Assembly (NCBI GenBank): GCA_038087015.1
Contig: JASBNA010000092.1
Location: 61,219 to 125,218 of the forward strand
Direction: 5' to 3'
Length of the DNA stretch: 64,000 nt
Origin: Cerrena zonata
Taxonomy: Eukaryota; Basidiomycota; Agaricomycetes; Polyporales; Cerrenaceae
Under the pieces are notes generated by a model that was given only the letters and a program-made list of their open reading frames with translations, searched no databases and was not told the origin of the DNA. Of this stretch, positions 48,373 to 58,424 are shown one piece after another (position 1 is the stretch's first letter; every line of letters begins with the position of its first letter). A program made the position numbers and the translations under genes.

Positions 48373-48989
48373 CTTTCTGCTCACTATGCGATCCCTTTCT
48401 ATGCTTATCTTTTTGTTACTTCCTATGCTTTGCGCACAATTCTCTTTGAATCTTATGAAAATGATTCAGACGTTGTTACTTTCATGTTGTTCAAGCTGGT
48501 CTTAGGACGTTACATATGCAAGTACAAAAAGTACAAATTGATGATTAGTTATATGCCTTCAAGATGTGTAGAGTTGCTGTCGCTGATGAAGAGGTACATG
48601 AGAGAGATACAGCGAGGACTACAGTTCAATACAATAATCAAATTATAATGGCTACCATACACCAGATAAGTGCGGTGAGCGGTGTGCGTCCAGGACGCAC
48701 ACCTGTAGACAGGATAGGATTGAGATCATATAAATTTACGATGTCACTAAGTCTTCATTTGTAGCGGAGGTTTTCTGAGAGTTGCAGATGATACGTGGTG
48801 TGGGGTGGGTATGCGTCCAAGACGCACAGGTGTCGTTATCGTCTGTGTATCATTTGCAAGTATATTTGTGAGTATAATTTCCAAGACTGACCACTCGGCA
48901 ACCAACCACATGCATATTCTGCAATCTCAGAGTCACGCAAAAAGAAGCAGAGGGACTTGCGATATTGAAAGCATAGATGTACAGAAGGT
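48373..48989. other. Spacer between SNF2 gene 1 and gene L, with two palindromes
   Basis: AT-rich sequence holding palindrome copies at 48682 and 48810. Open frames at 48256-48648 are T-rich and lack domain features. Confidence 0.45.
48682..48827. repeat. Two palindrome copies
   Basis: One perfect copy at 48682 (GTGTGCGTCC, centre A, GGACGCACAC) and one variant at 48810 (ATGCGTCCAAGACGCAC). They lie between convergent SNF2 gene 1 and gene L. Confidence 0.85.
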
Positions 48990-49855
48990 TTACGTATACA
49001 AAACTACATTATTGTCAATGTCTTGAGCCCAGATCCAGACCAGCAGCTCGACGATATCAGGGCGCAGCCTGTCATATACCCACCTCAAGTGAGCGCTGCT
49101 ACTCAGCACCTCAGCCAATAGTGAGTCCACTCCAGACACCTCGCGCATCATCCGTGTGGCCTCAAGCTCGAGAGCTGAGGCGAATTTGGCAGTCGCGAGA
49201 ACTGCAGCGTAGTACAGGGCAAGAGACCTGTTACGCTCAGCGGTCTGGATGCCGCCAAAGTTCCGCTCTCGCAATGCTACCCAGTACCGTCTCCATCGCT
49301 CTACTCGTTCTACGACGTGCTGGGCTGCTTCGATGCAGAGCCGCAGGAAACTAGCGTGAGCCACTATTATGATGAGGCAGTTAGAATGTCAATTGCGATA
49401 GAAGATGGAGATATACTAAGTGCTGGAGGGCGCAAGTCGCCCAAATGTCTGGCTTCCTGAGTGTAATAGACGTTTCCTGAAGTACTGTTAGTGTGTAAAC
49501 TAATACGTAAGGGTAAGAACATACCTATGAGGTTGGGCATTACCCTCCTGAAAGCAAAGGCCTCTTCGAGGCGTTGGATCCTTCCATTGTCTGCACAAAT
49601 GAATAATTGTATAGGGCGAGTTTATCATGAGGCACTTACGTTGGAGAGTGGCGCCTTCCTCCACGATGAGGAGGAAATCGCCATGATCTCGGGCGAGGCA
49701 TACGTTGTACACCAATGCCGGGCCCCATTGAACCCGGGCCGGAGTCTGGTATATATGAATCAGACGATCGTCGACAATACGCAGGTGCGACTTACAGTGT
49801 AGTTGGTGACCAAGGGCAGAGCCCTGCATTCCTCGACGGTGGTTGGGTGTTGCAT
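48990..49855 (-). CDS. Unknown protein, gene L of a divergent pair
   Basis: Five exons: 49855-49796, 49745-49640, 49590-49525, 49476-49417 and 49363-48990. They give 221 residues. It starts MQHPTTVEECRALPLVTNYT and has a helical C-terminal half (MAHASFLRLCIEAAQHVVER, then WRRYWVALRERNFGGI, then AERNRSLALYYAAVLATAKF). Exons 1 and 3 have the same lengths as in gene R (60 and 66 bp), and all intron phases agree, although protein identity is modest. No known domain is recognised. There is no signal peptide and no convincing membrane segment. The two genes point away from each other across a 1-kb inverted repeat. Confidence 0.7.
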
Positions 49856-49926
49856 ACTTGAAGCAGGGATATGATGAGAGGTGAGATGTGGAGGAGGTAA
49901 AATACGGTATTAGGGATCCCACCCAC

Positions 49927-50982
49927 CGTGTCTCAAATATATCTTTTGTGGTTGTAAACTTACCATTGAGCTGGTCAAGGGCTCATTTCATTATTGCGCA
50001 GGCCTCGATGCGTGTTGGTAAGCCTATGATCAATGAGTTATGAGTTCTAAGCTCTCCGTGAGTCAGGAAACGTACGGTCATCAGGGTATTTGGGTCGAAG
50101 AATCCCGCTCGGGAGCCAAGTGGGGCTTCTAACTCTCGGGACCGTGCAAATTAGACTTTTGAGTGACTCCAATATGAAATGATGTTTGGCATAATTGAAT
50201 ACGTTCGGGAAGAAGTGTGATTGGATAAGGCCGAGACCGCGGGCTAGACAGAGGTCCGCATTTAGCCGAACGTCCGCCGTGGGGCAGGTGTGCGTCCAGG
50301 ACGCACACCGCTCCCTGGTCCACTTGAATTTCTCGCAGATAGGGATCTGTGTGCCGATGTGCGTCCTGGACGCACAGCGGGGTGCAGATCAGCTGCAGGA
50401 GGTATCGGTACATAGTACTGTGCAGGCGGGTATCCGTCCAGGACGCACAGCGGCACACAGATCCCTCTGCGAGAAATTCAGGGACCTCGGGGCGGTGTGC
50501 GTCCAGGACGCAAAGCGGCACACAGATCCCGATCGAGAAATTCAGTGGACCAGGGAGCGGTGTGCGTCCTGGACGCACACCTGCCCCACGGCGGACGTTC
50601 GGCTAAATGCGGACCTCTGTCTAGCCCGCGGTCTCGGCCTTATCCAATCACACTTCTTCCCGAACGTATTCAATTATGCCAAACATCATTTCATATTGGA
50701 GTCACTCAAAAGTCTAATTTGCACGGTCCCGAGAGTTAGAAGCCCCACTTGGCTCCCGAGCGGGATTCTTCGACCCAAATACCCTGATGACCGTACGTTT
50801 CCTGACTCACGGAGAGCTTAGGTTTCATAACTCATTGATTATAATCCAGTCGTGGCCTACCAACGCGCATCGAGGCCCACGCACTAAGGGCTCCTTAGTC
50901 TTGTCCGCAGGCTAGTCGAGATCAGCCCCTAACCAGCGCAATGGAAAGTTTACAACCACCAGAGATATATTTGAGACAGTGA
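49927..50982. repeat. About 1-kb inverted repeat, divergent promoter region
   Basis: The left arm begins GTGTCTCAAATATATC and the right arm ends GATATATTTGAGACA. From about 50047 to 50430 on the left and 50450 to 50820 on the right, the arms are nearly identical; outside that, similarity continues with indels. The symmetry axis is near 50435, on or beside a short palindrome copy. The repeat separates divergent genes L and R, so it is likely their shared promoter region. The inner identity contrasts with the diverged genes outside and indicates gene conversion between arms or recent re-formation. Confidence 0.9.
50288..50580. repeat. Five-copy palindrome array at the inverted-repeat centre
   Basis: Copies at 50288, 50358, 50430, 50495 and 50560, with spacings of 70, 72, 65 and 65 bp. 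The outer four are mirror pairs because of the inverted repeat, and the central copy is at the axis. Spacers share ACAGATCCC/GAGAAATTCA phrases, so they are related rather than unique. Confidence 0.9.
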
Positions 50983-51003
50983 GCAGTGTGTCGGCTTCAA
51001 CTC

Positions 51004-51871
51004 ATGGAGCCTCCCTCAACAATCGACGAGTGTTACAGCTGCCCGCTTTTGTCCTATTACCCGGTAAGCAGCACCCATCATTCTCAGACGTGCATCCTAC
51101 TGAACAGCTATCAGGCACCAGATGAAGCAGTGCTTGGGGACTACCACACTGGCTTTATGGTGCGCTATCGCCATGTGTCTGACAGGCCTTGTGATCGAGT
51201 TATCGAATTCGAGGAAAGTATATGTATTATGAGTATGTTTCAATTGCATCTGATTTACCTATTCAGGCTAACGGTTGATCGATGATCTCTCACAGAAGAT
51301 GGTGCCTGGTCTAGGTTGGAAGGCACCTTTACTCTTTGGAGGCGCATCGACCATGCCACAGGCGAGTCCTGTTTACTCAATAATCAAGTCTCATGTACTT
51401 ATACTACGCTTAGCGAGGCAACGATACACCGATAGAGAAGCCGTAAGTTCTGACGATCCGCGTACCCCGGGACGAGGTATGTTTTTGTAACTATCTCCTT
51501 TGCCGGGAGGTGACTTTGCTCCAGTTGCACATGCAGCTTATTTCAAGCTCATGCATGAGGCGGGGACAAATATGCTCGAGCGTGTACTCAAGTGGAAGGA
51601 GATCTGGAACCAGTGGGAAGCAGCCGACTTCGCCGGGGTTCGGAGGCAGGAGAAAAACAGGGCCTACCTCCTGTTTGACGCAAGCCTAGTCACCGCAGAG
51701 GCATATAGCGAGTTCCTCTTCAAGCAAGAGGACAAATGGAACCCAAAATACAGTGGGCTGGCCTCGGTGCTCGCCGACCTCACTGAGTTGGCCACTCGCC
51801 TCGTCTCAACGAAGGACGATCTCCTTGATTTGCGCGATCAGTGCAAGGCACATGTCCTCGCTCACAACTAG
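51004..51871 (+). CDS. Unknown protein, gene R of a divergent pair
   Basis: Five exons: 51004-51063, 51115-51217, 51296-51361, 51414-51476 and 51525-51871. They give 212 residues. It starts MEPPSTIDECYSCPLLSYYP, aligning with MQHPTTVEECRALPLVTNYT of gene L. The C-terminal half (AHAAYFKLMHEAGTNMLERV, then ADFAGVRRQEKNRAYLLFDA) aligns with its counterpart. The third intron (51362-51413) uses a GC donor (CACAG before GCGAGT) at the place where gene L has GT. Function is unknown. The two proteins keep the same exon structure while diverging strongly in sequence, which suggests both have been maintained as proteins for a long time. Confidence 0.7.
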
Positions 51872-52484
51872 TTTGGTAGTCCTGTAACTATGTCTTGCCG
51901 TATGTCTCTCTTACGAGACTTTCTCAATATAATTGTAGCCGTTGTCTGAGATATATAGACCGAGTGTTATGCTGCTAAGCCTAAGAGATCACGCCGACAT
52001 ATCAATGCACTCTGTTTAGGAACATACGATCTTCCATCAGGAACATTGTGGTCCGATATTGAAACTGATGTGTACAAGGTACGGTTGCTAGGGTTCAGCA
52101 GCTTAAGTCGCATGGAACAGCCAATACCCCATATTAGGTGCACCCGTTGTTCTCCATCCATGTGCTCGATATGCAGATGGCACCATACACCGGTGTGCGT
52201 CTTGGACGCACATCACGCACATCTTGGTAATATCATAACATTATCTGCAACCACGCAGGACGGGGAAATATTCAGGATATCCTGTCCCTGATGCTAGTTC
52301 AGGACGCGAAGGTGGCAAAACAATATCTCTTCTTTGAGAAGCAAGTCATTGGGCATCCGCTAAGTGGTGCAAACAATTTGGCACTCGCTTGTCCGATCCT
52401 AGGCAATCCCTTAAAAGCTCGTGTAAATCATGACCATACAAATATTCTCCACACATCCTTTCCGACGCTGTCAACGTGTCTGCT
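51872..52484. other. Spacer between gene R and SNF2 gene 2
   Basis: About 600 bp, with one palindrome copy at 52193-52212 (GTGTGCGTCTTGGACGCACA) and a possible decayed half copy near 52290. No gene seen. Confidence 0.5.
52193..52212. repeat. Single palindrome copy
   Basis: Centre variant GTCTTGGAC; 290 bp upstream of SNF2 gene 2. Confidence 0.8.
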
Positions 52485-55400
52485 ATGCCTACCTTCAGCT
52501 ATGGATCAAGCTTGCTTAATATCACTGCTGAATTCAGGCAACGCACTGTCTCTGTAAATACTCCCGTTGATCCTAACGCACCCTGGTCATGGCCCACCTG
52601 GCAAAAACGTACAGGGTTTGCTGAACCCCCTTGGGAAGCTGTCCCTCCTACCCAGAAACATCCCTTTGGCTGGACAGAGCGAGAATGCAGTCTGGTCAAA
52701 TGTTACGTTGACTCATTCTGCAAGATCCGTACACGTTCAGAACGCCTGGAGTTCAGCAGAGCTAAAGGTGATAACACCGCCGAAGGCAGAAAACTTTACA
52801 ACCAAGCGATCAACCTCTCCTTCAACGGGAAATGGAAACTCGTGGACGCTATGCATCGCTGTTTTCGGGACTCCAAAAAAACCTTCGAGTCCATACTTGC
52901 AGATCACGGTAGTCGCAACGTACGTTCGAATCCTGCATCATCATCGGATGCACACTCATACCCTCATCAGCTACCTGAGATATTCGAAGAAGACCTTGGT
53001 GAGGTCAAGGACCTGATCGCGGACAGCATATTTGGGGAGAGCGGCAAGAAGCCCGGATCGTCTAAATCTACCCCCGAGGTCAGGAAAGCTATTGATTATT
53101 GGGTATCGAACTTATGGCATGCCATGACCTCCAAATACCGTCGTGATGGCGTCAATATGGACAAGCTTGCGATTGAGGTCGCCGAGACTCTGCATAGTAT
53201 GTATACAATCCTACACATCTCCTTGTTATGTTGTATTTGTTATTGATCATCTGGTTCTGTAGAATTCGAAACCACGGATCGCAACATGGCAACATTGCGT
53301 CTCTTTCTGCAGAAAAGTGGCAGATTGATGCAGTATTATCGGCAATTCGGTGATATTGAATCTCAGGCGCAGATTCATGAGTATCGCGATAAGCTCACAG
53401 ACATACGCCTCGCCCTCTCGATTGATATGCAAGGCAAAACAATCCACAGTACGTACATGTTTATCACATCATCTTTCTCACATCTGACAGTTGTCGTTGT
53501 AACAGAGATAAGCCCCGCACTTCGGCAATCTCTGATGTTGTTAAGCAAACAAGAAGATGTCGATCGTATGGATGCTGAGATCGCGGAGGAGATTATCAAT
53601 CTCTCCAAAGACTCGGTTGACATTCCCGTCTTGACACTCGACAGCATCGACTTGAAGGACTGGGAAAGTGGAGTGGAGAAATATCAGACCATGAATTCGG
53701 AGGCGATCTGTGCCCTTTTAGGTATCTCTCCCGATGGGACTCTCCCTCACTTTAACAACTACATTGATGCTGTCGGTATCCGCGATCCCTGGATTGATGA
53801 TTCCCTTCACAATGAAGCACTCGATGACCCCGATCGGAAGCTTCTCCGTCCACATTGGCACCAGCTCGTAGGCATGCTTAAGATGCTGGACAGTGCTTTT
53901 GCCGGAGGACCCATCCTCCTGATGGATGGTGTGGGTCTTGGCAAGACGTTGCAAGTCATCGGCGTAATTGCACTTCTGGCATACTACCGCAAAACTAAAC
54001 AGGATACCGGTCAATTTCCCGGCATATTCAGTGTGTTTTTTTTGTTCAGTTACTGTGCCTAAGCTGATGGAGCTATCTTGTTCAATAGAGGGTAAAAAGT
54101 TCCAGGAACATGACAACATTCCTGATGAGGCCTGTTTGCTGGTGGTCCCCCTGTCATTGAGGGCGCAGGTCGAAGTTGAACTTCATCGGTATCTGAAACG
54201 CGGAAGCTTCGATGTGTTGCTGTATGACCGAGGGGCGCTGAAGATGCCAGATTACTGGCACACGACCTTCCACATGTCAAAGCATGCACCCGGCCACCGT
54301 ATCGTGTTGGCCACTATGACGGTAAGCTTTTTTGGCCAGATCTCCACAGATATCATCCATCTGACCATGTGAACCCAAGGCACTGACCAGCGACGCAATT
54401 AATTGCCTGCAGTATGCATCCACAAGCCCAAATAATGCTCCCAAGGTCATTGAGAACTGTAGTCCAACTCTCTTGACGCGGAAATGGCTCTTTACGGCCG
54501 TGGACGAGGTGCATAATGCACGCAACGTTGGTCAGAGCTACTGGGCAGTCTGGGGCTTGCGACAATGTAGCCGCGGCTTTGTGGGCATGTCGGCAACTCC
54601 TGTCCTCACCCGTCCCCACGTAAGCACCCTTTACTTGACCATCGTTGACTGTATATATGCTGATTATGCTGATAACGCTGATGACAGGATCTTTATCATA
54701 TTGGTCGCTTCATGGAGATCAAGGGATTCGATAACGCATTGGACTACCAGACGATGATCCGTGACATGACCAAAGCGAGTCGGTTGGATCGTAACGAGCG
54801 GGATGAACGTGGCGTCTGGAACGTGGACTTCTTCCGTGGGCAGGAGGAAGCCAACATCCCGGATCACGTCGCCCAGTACAGTATGCATTGGATGAACAAG
54901 ATGCGAGCGATGTTCGAAGGCCACATTATTCGCCGGGACTCCAACTCAGTGACGTACAACGGCAAGTCGATTATCAACATCAAACCTTACAAGTATGTTG
55001 CTCTGGAGCTAGCGTTGACGCCCACTGAGCAAGACGGGCTGGACGAAATCACGACAGCATTTGAGAAGAAGAGCAGCAACAAACGAACCGAAGGCCAGGT
55101 ATGTTATGATTTGTCATCTCCATATCTGAGTCGAGCATCGGTGTGCAGGAGCAGGTATGCGTCCAGGACGCACACCTGCTGCTGCCCCCGTGATACGAAA
55201 GAGACAGCAACTTCTCTGTGCTCTCTGCACTCGGTGTGCGTCCTGGACGCACACCTGCTGCTGCCCCCCACAATACATCGCTCGTGTCCGTCAGGCCTCT
55301 GCGCCCGGTGTGCGTCCAGGACGCACGGTATTCTTATTCTCTTGCTTCTGCTCATCTCCTAATCAACAGCACTTCTACCTCGCTTTCCGCAGACGGTGCC

Positions 55401-57460
55401 TGCATCCCGACTTGCACACCGGGCGTGAGACAACCCTCGCCTTCAATACGCTAGGAGATTGGGAGGCTAACCCTTCCACCAAACTCGCCGCCCTTGTGCG
55501 CGTCCTCACCTATCATCTCAAATCTGACGCTCGCAGCCCCATGACCACAGTTGACGGCGAACTCGTAGATGGACCGGATGAGCCTCTCACTACAGAGGAT
55601 AACCTACCGTGTGACAAGATTGTGGTCTACTCAGCCTTTGTCATTAACACAAGGTATATCAAGCAAGTAAGTGCTGCTTCGTAGTCTCACCGGTCTATCG
55701 AGCAGTCCTCATCCCGGTGTAGGTCTTAAATGTCCACGAGATCCAGTATCTGTCGATCGACGGTGGAATGACTGTTGCGAGACGCACCAAGGTTATTCAC
55801 CAGTTCCGTACTAGCGGGGTGGACGGTCCTCGCGTGCTCCTCGTTTCCATCGTTGGCACTACAGGACTAAATTTACCATTCGCCAATATCCTCGTGTCTT
55901 TGGTATGCATTCCTTTCCTCTTGTGATCGCGCGCTGACATTGATCGGCAGGACGTCAACTGGTCTGAACAAGATGAGAACCAGCTGCGCGGTCGTTTGTG
56001 GCGCCAGAACTAGCCCAAGACTGTAGTCTTTTACCAACTCGTTGCCCGCGGTACCTCCGATGTCTTTCTCAACAACATTGCCTTCGGCAAAGGCGTGATG
56101 CTCAAAGCTTTTGTATCAGCCCCCAAAGGGCTTCAGAAGTGGTTCCATCCAGATTACATTGAGGACAACCTGCAGAAAGACGACTTTGATTACGCGCTAG
56201 CCAAGGATAACGATAAGGACGAGGATGAAGATGAGACCCCAAAGACCAAGGGAAAGAGGAAGGCCAAAGCGAAGAAAGCAGCTCAAATATGCGAGGATCA
56301 AGACAACACTCAGGCTTCGAAGAGCAAGAAGAAAACCAAAGCGAAGGCTAGTCCCACATCAACTGAGACAGCCGAGTCTTCAACAAATGTGTCGACTGAG
56401 GCCCAAACAGCGACAGCTGATCCTTCCCAGTCCAAAAATAAGGGTAAGCGGACCACACCAGCGCCACGCAAGAAAATCACCAAGAAAGCTCTCGCTGCTG
56501 CAGCTACTGCTGATACTGTGACCGCATTGTCTCCGGCTGCTCCTGTTACAGCTGATCCATTACTGGTTCCCACTATTCCGACGCCTCTCCATGGATCTAC
56601 CTCAGACACTCCATCCCTGCTTCCTGCCACAATATCTCCAACCAGTCCATCTGCAACAATTGCAATAGTTGCTGCTGCAGGTCTAGCTGCCCCTACATCA
56701 GCTGAAAGACCTACCACAACGCCTTCTGCCCCTTCCCCTGCCTTAAATCCCCCACATTCGGAATTTACCACAACACCCGCTGCACCGCTAGCTGTGCTGT
56801 CACAATATCCTGCTATCCAGTGTCCTTTGGAAGAACAAACCACAGTTACACCCCCTCATCCTAGGGGTACGAATACTGCTCTGGTGAACACATCCCCCAT
56901 GCTCCCCGCGGGGCCTTCTTTCACCTCACCTGCTATACTCATCGAGCAATCACTGGATTCTTTGTCGGGGCTGCAAGCAAGAATTCCTCGAATGGAGGAT
57001 GCCACAACCACAAGCCGACCATCACACCTTCCGGATGACCCGATAGCTGATAACGTAGCTATGTCTCTTGATGACCATCGGGATCCCACTCCGCCAATCT
57101 TTGATGACCATCGAGATCCCACTCCGCCAATCTTTGATGATGAGTACCGGTTTGACAGCCCTACTCCTAATCACAGCCCCATTCGTAGTGGCAGCCCTAG
57201 TACCATAGGAGGTGTGTATCTAAGCCTATTATTCAAATATGTACACTGACTTTCTTATAGTGCATACACCTACTGGGCCCAAGCGGAAAGCCCCATCAGA
57301 CACATTGTCCAGTGATGAAGATGAACGCGGTCGTTCTCGACCGAGGGACAAGAGGAGAGACGCGCTTACTGCCATTCTCAGTCAAGAGAAAGCCAAAGGA
57401 CCCACAATGTTGAAGCTGGCTCCGGACTCACACAGGAAGAGACTAGGAAGGAAGCGCTGA
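52485..57460 (+). pseudogene. SNF2-family ATPase gene 2, with TAG in motif VI
   Basis: Eleven exons: 52485-52919, 52971-53196, 53263-53448, 53506-54030, 54089-54321, 54413-54619, 54688-55098, 55370-55666, 55723-55902, 55951-57211 and 57261-57460. Four exons have exactly the same lengths as in gene 1 (525, 233, 297 and 180 bp). WPTWQKR, then FGWTERE, is the shared N-domain. LMDGVGLGKTLQ, AVDEVH, GMSATPV and VSIVGTTGLNL are motifs I, II, III and V. In motif VI the frame reads LRGRLWRQN followed by TAG (56011-56013) where gene 1 has a sense codon (Gln). The frame then stays open for 466 codons to the real end. Truncation would leave 920 residues without the C-terminal tail. This is a single nonsense change in an otherwise clean gene: a very young pseudogene, a read-through case, or a sequence error. 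Confidence 0.8.
55155..55326. repeat. Palindrome array in intron 7 of SNF2 gene 2
   Basis: Three copies at 55155, 55233 and 55308, spaced 75-78 bp, inside intron 55099-55369. The first two are followed by the same ACCTGCTGCTGCCCCC. The intron is at the same codon position as the palindrome-bearing intron of gene 1. Confidence 0.9.
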
Positions 57461-58424
57461 GTGCTGCCCATTAGAGACGTCTAACATTGACTCTTTTGAT
57501 TTATATGCCCCCCTATGTAATATGTTTTTCTTATGATGTATGAAAATGATATGATTATGCACCGTGCTATTTAGACGAGAGGGGCAAGCGTAGTCCTCCA
57601 TATCCACCTCACAGAGAGAATCATTTGTGGGTCTGCAATGTGCATGCATGCTGCATAGCTACAGCTGGACATGGTCATATTATCCAAGGTTAATCATGAT
57701 TTTCTTCTGCCGTCTAGGATGACGATAATCACTCTCATGACGCACACTCACACTTAATCATCAACACGGTTGAATTAGATTGCCACAGCGGGGATTACAC
57801 TGTGCGACTGTCGAGCGCATGTAATTAACATGTGAAAACATTCAAAAAAATATGTCTTTGTCATGTTAGTTACGTGTGCGCAGCACCTGTGTGCGTCTTG
57901 GACGCACACTCACATACAATCTGCAACACGGCTGAATTATGGTTGCGTGGCGCCAGTGTGCGTCCAGGACGCACGCTCACCTTCAATTCGGCTAAATCAT
58001 GACCACCCGCGCCCCAATGTGCATCCGGGACGCATATGGGAGCATCACTTAACTCTTAAGGCTAATAATCTGTCCGTGCACCGCGCATTTGGACCACACG
58101 CATCAAATATTCATGATATCAAAATCAATATGTTACCCTACAGCCAGTGTGCGTCCGAGACGCATATATCGTAAATCCCTTGCTCTCAAGGTACATAATA
58201 TATTTAATCAGCCCGCCCCTGGTCAGGTACTGCACCCTTACAACTAAGATACAGGGGCCTCTATGGGCTCGTGTTTTTTCCGCCCGACTTCCCGCGCGTT
58301 TGCATTAGCGTTATTCAGGAGCATTCGACGAAAAACCCTTAAGAGTCGCTCCGATAGACCTCTCAGTTCCCTAACCCTCACATGTTCCTAACCCTGTCCC
58401 TCGCTGAGATTCTCATCATTCACA
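57461..58424. other. Spacer with four palindromes
   Basis: Separates SNF2 gene 2 from the 878-residue gene. Palindromes lie at 57889-58166. The last 200 bp are the promoter side of the large gene; no TATA box is obvious. Confidence 0.5.
57889..58166. repeat. Palindrome array upstream of the large gene
   Basis: Copies at 57889 (GTCTTGGAC), 57956 (GTCCAGGAC), 58017 (ATCCGGGAC) and 58147 (GTCCGAGAC). Each is followed by ACGCAC or ACGCAT. The first two spacers share CAATCTGCAACACGGCTGAA / CAATTCGGCTAA phrases. Confidence 0.85.

Noticed and set aside
50288..50580. CRISPR-like look: short palindromic repeats with regular 45-55 bp spacers
   Set aside because: The host is eukaryotic, no cas genes are present, the spacers are related to each other or mirrored, and the repeats are scattered in introns and intergenic DNA.
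50129..50740. Open frames with repeated peptides such as VRPGRTP, VCVLDAH and CASWTHT
   Set aside because: These are six-frame translations of the short palindrome and recur on both strands; they are not proteins.
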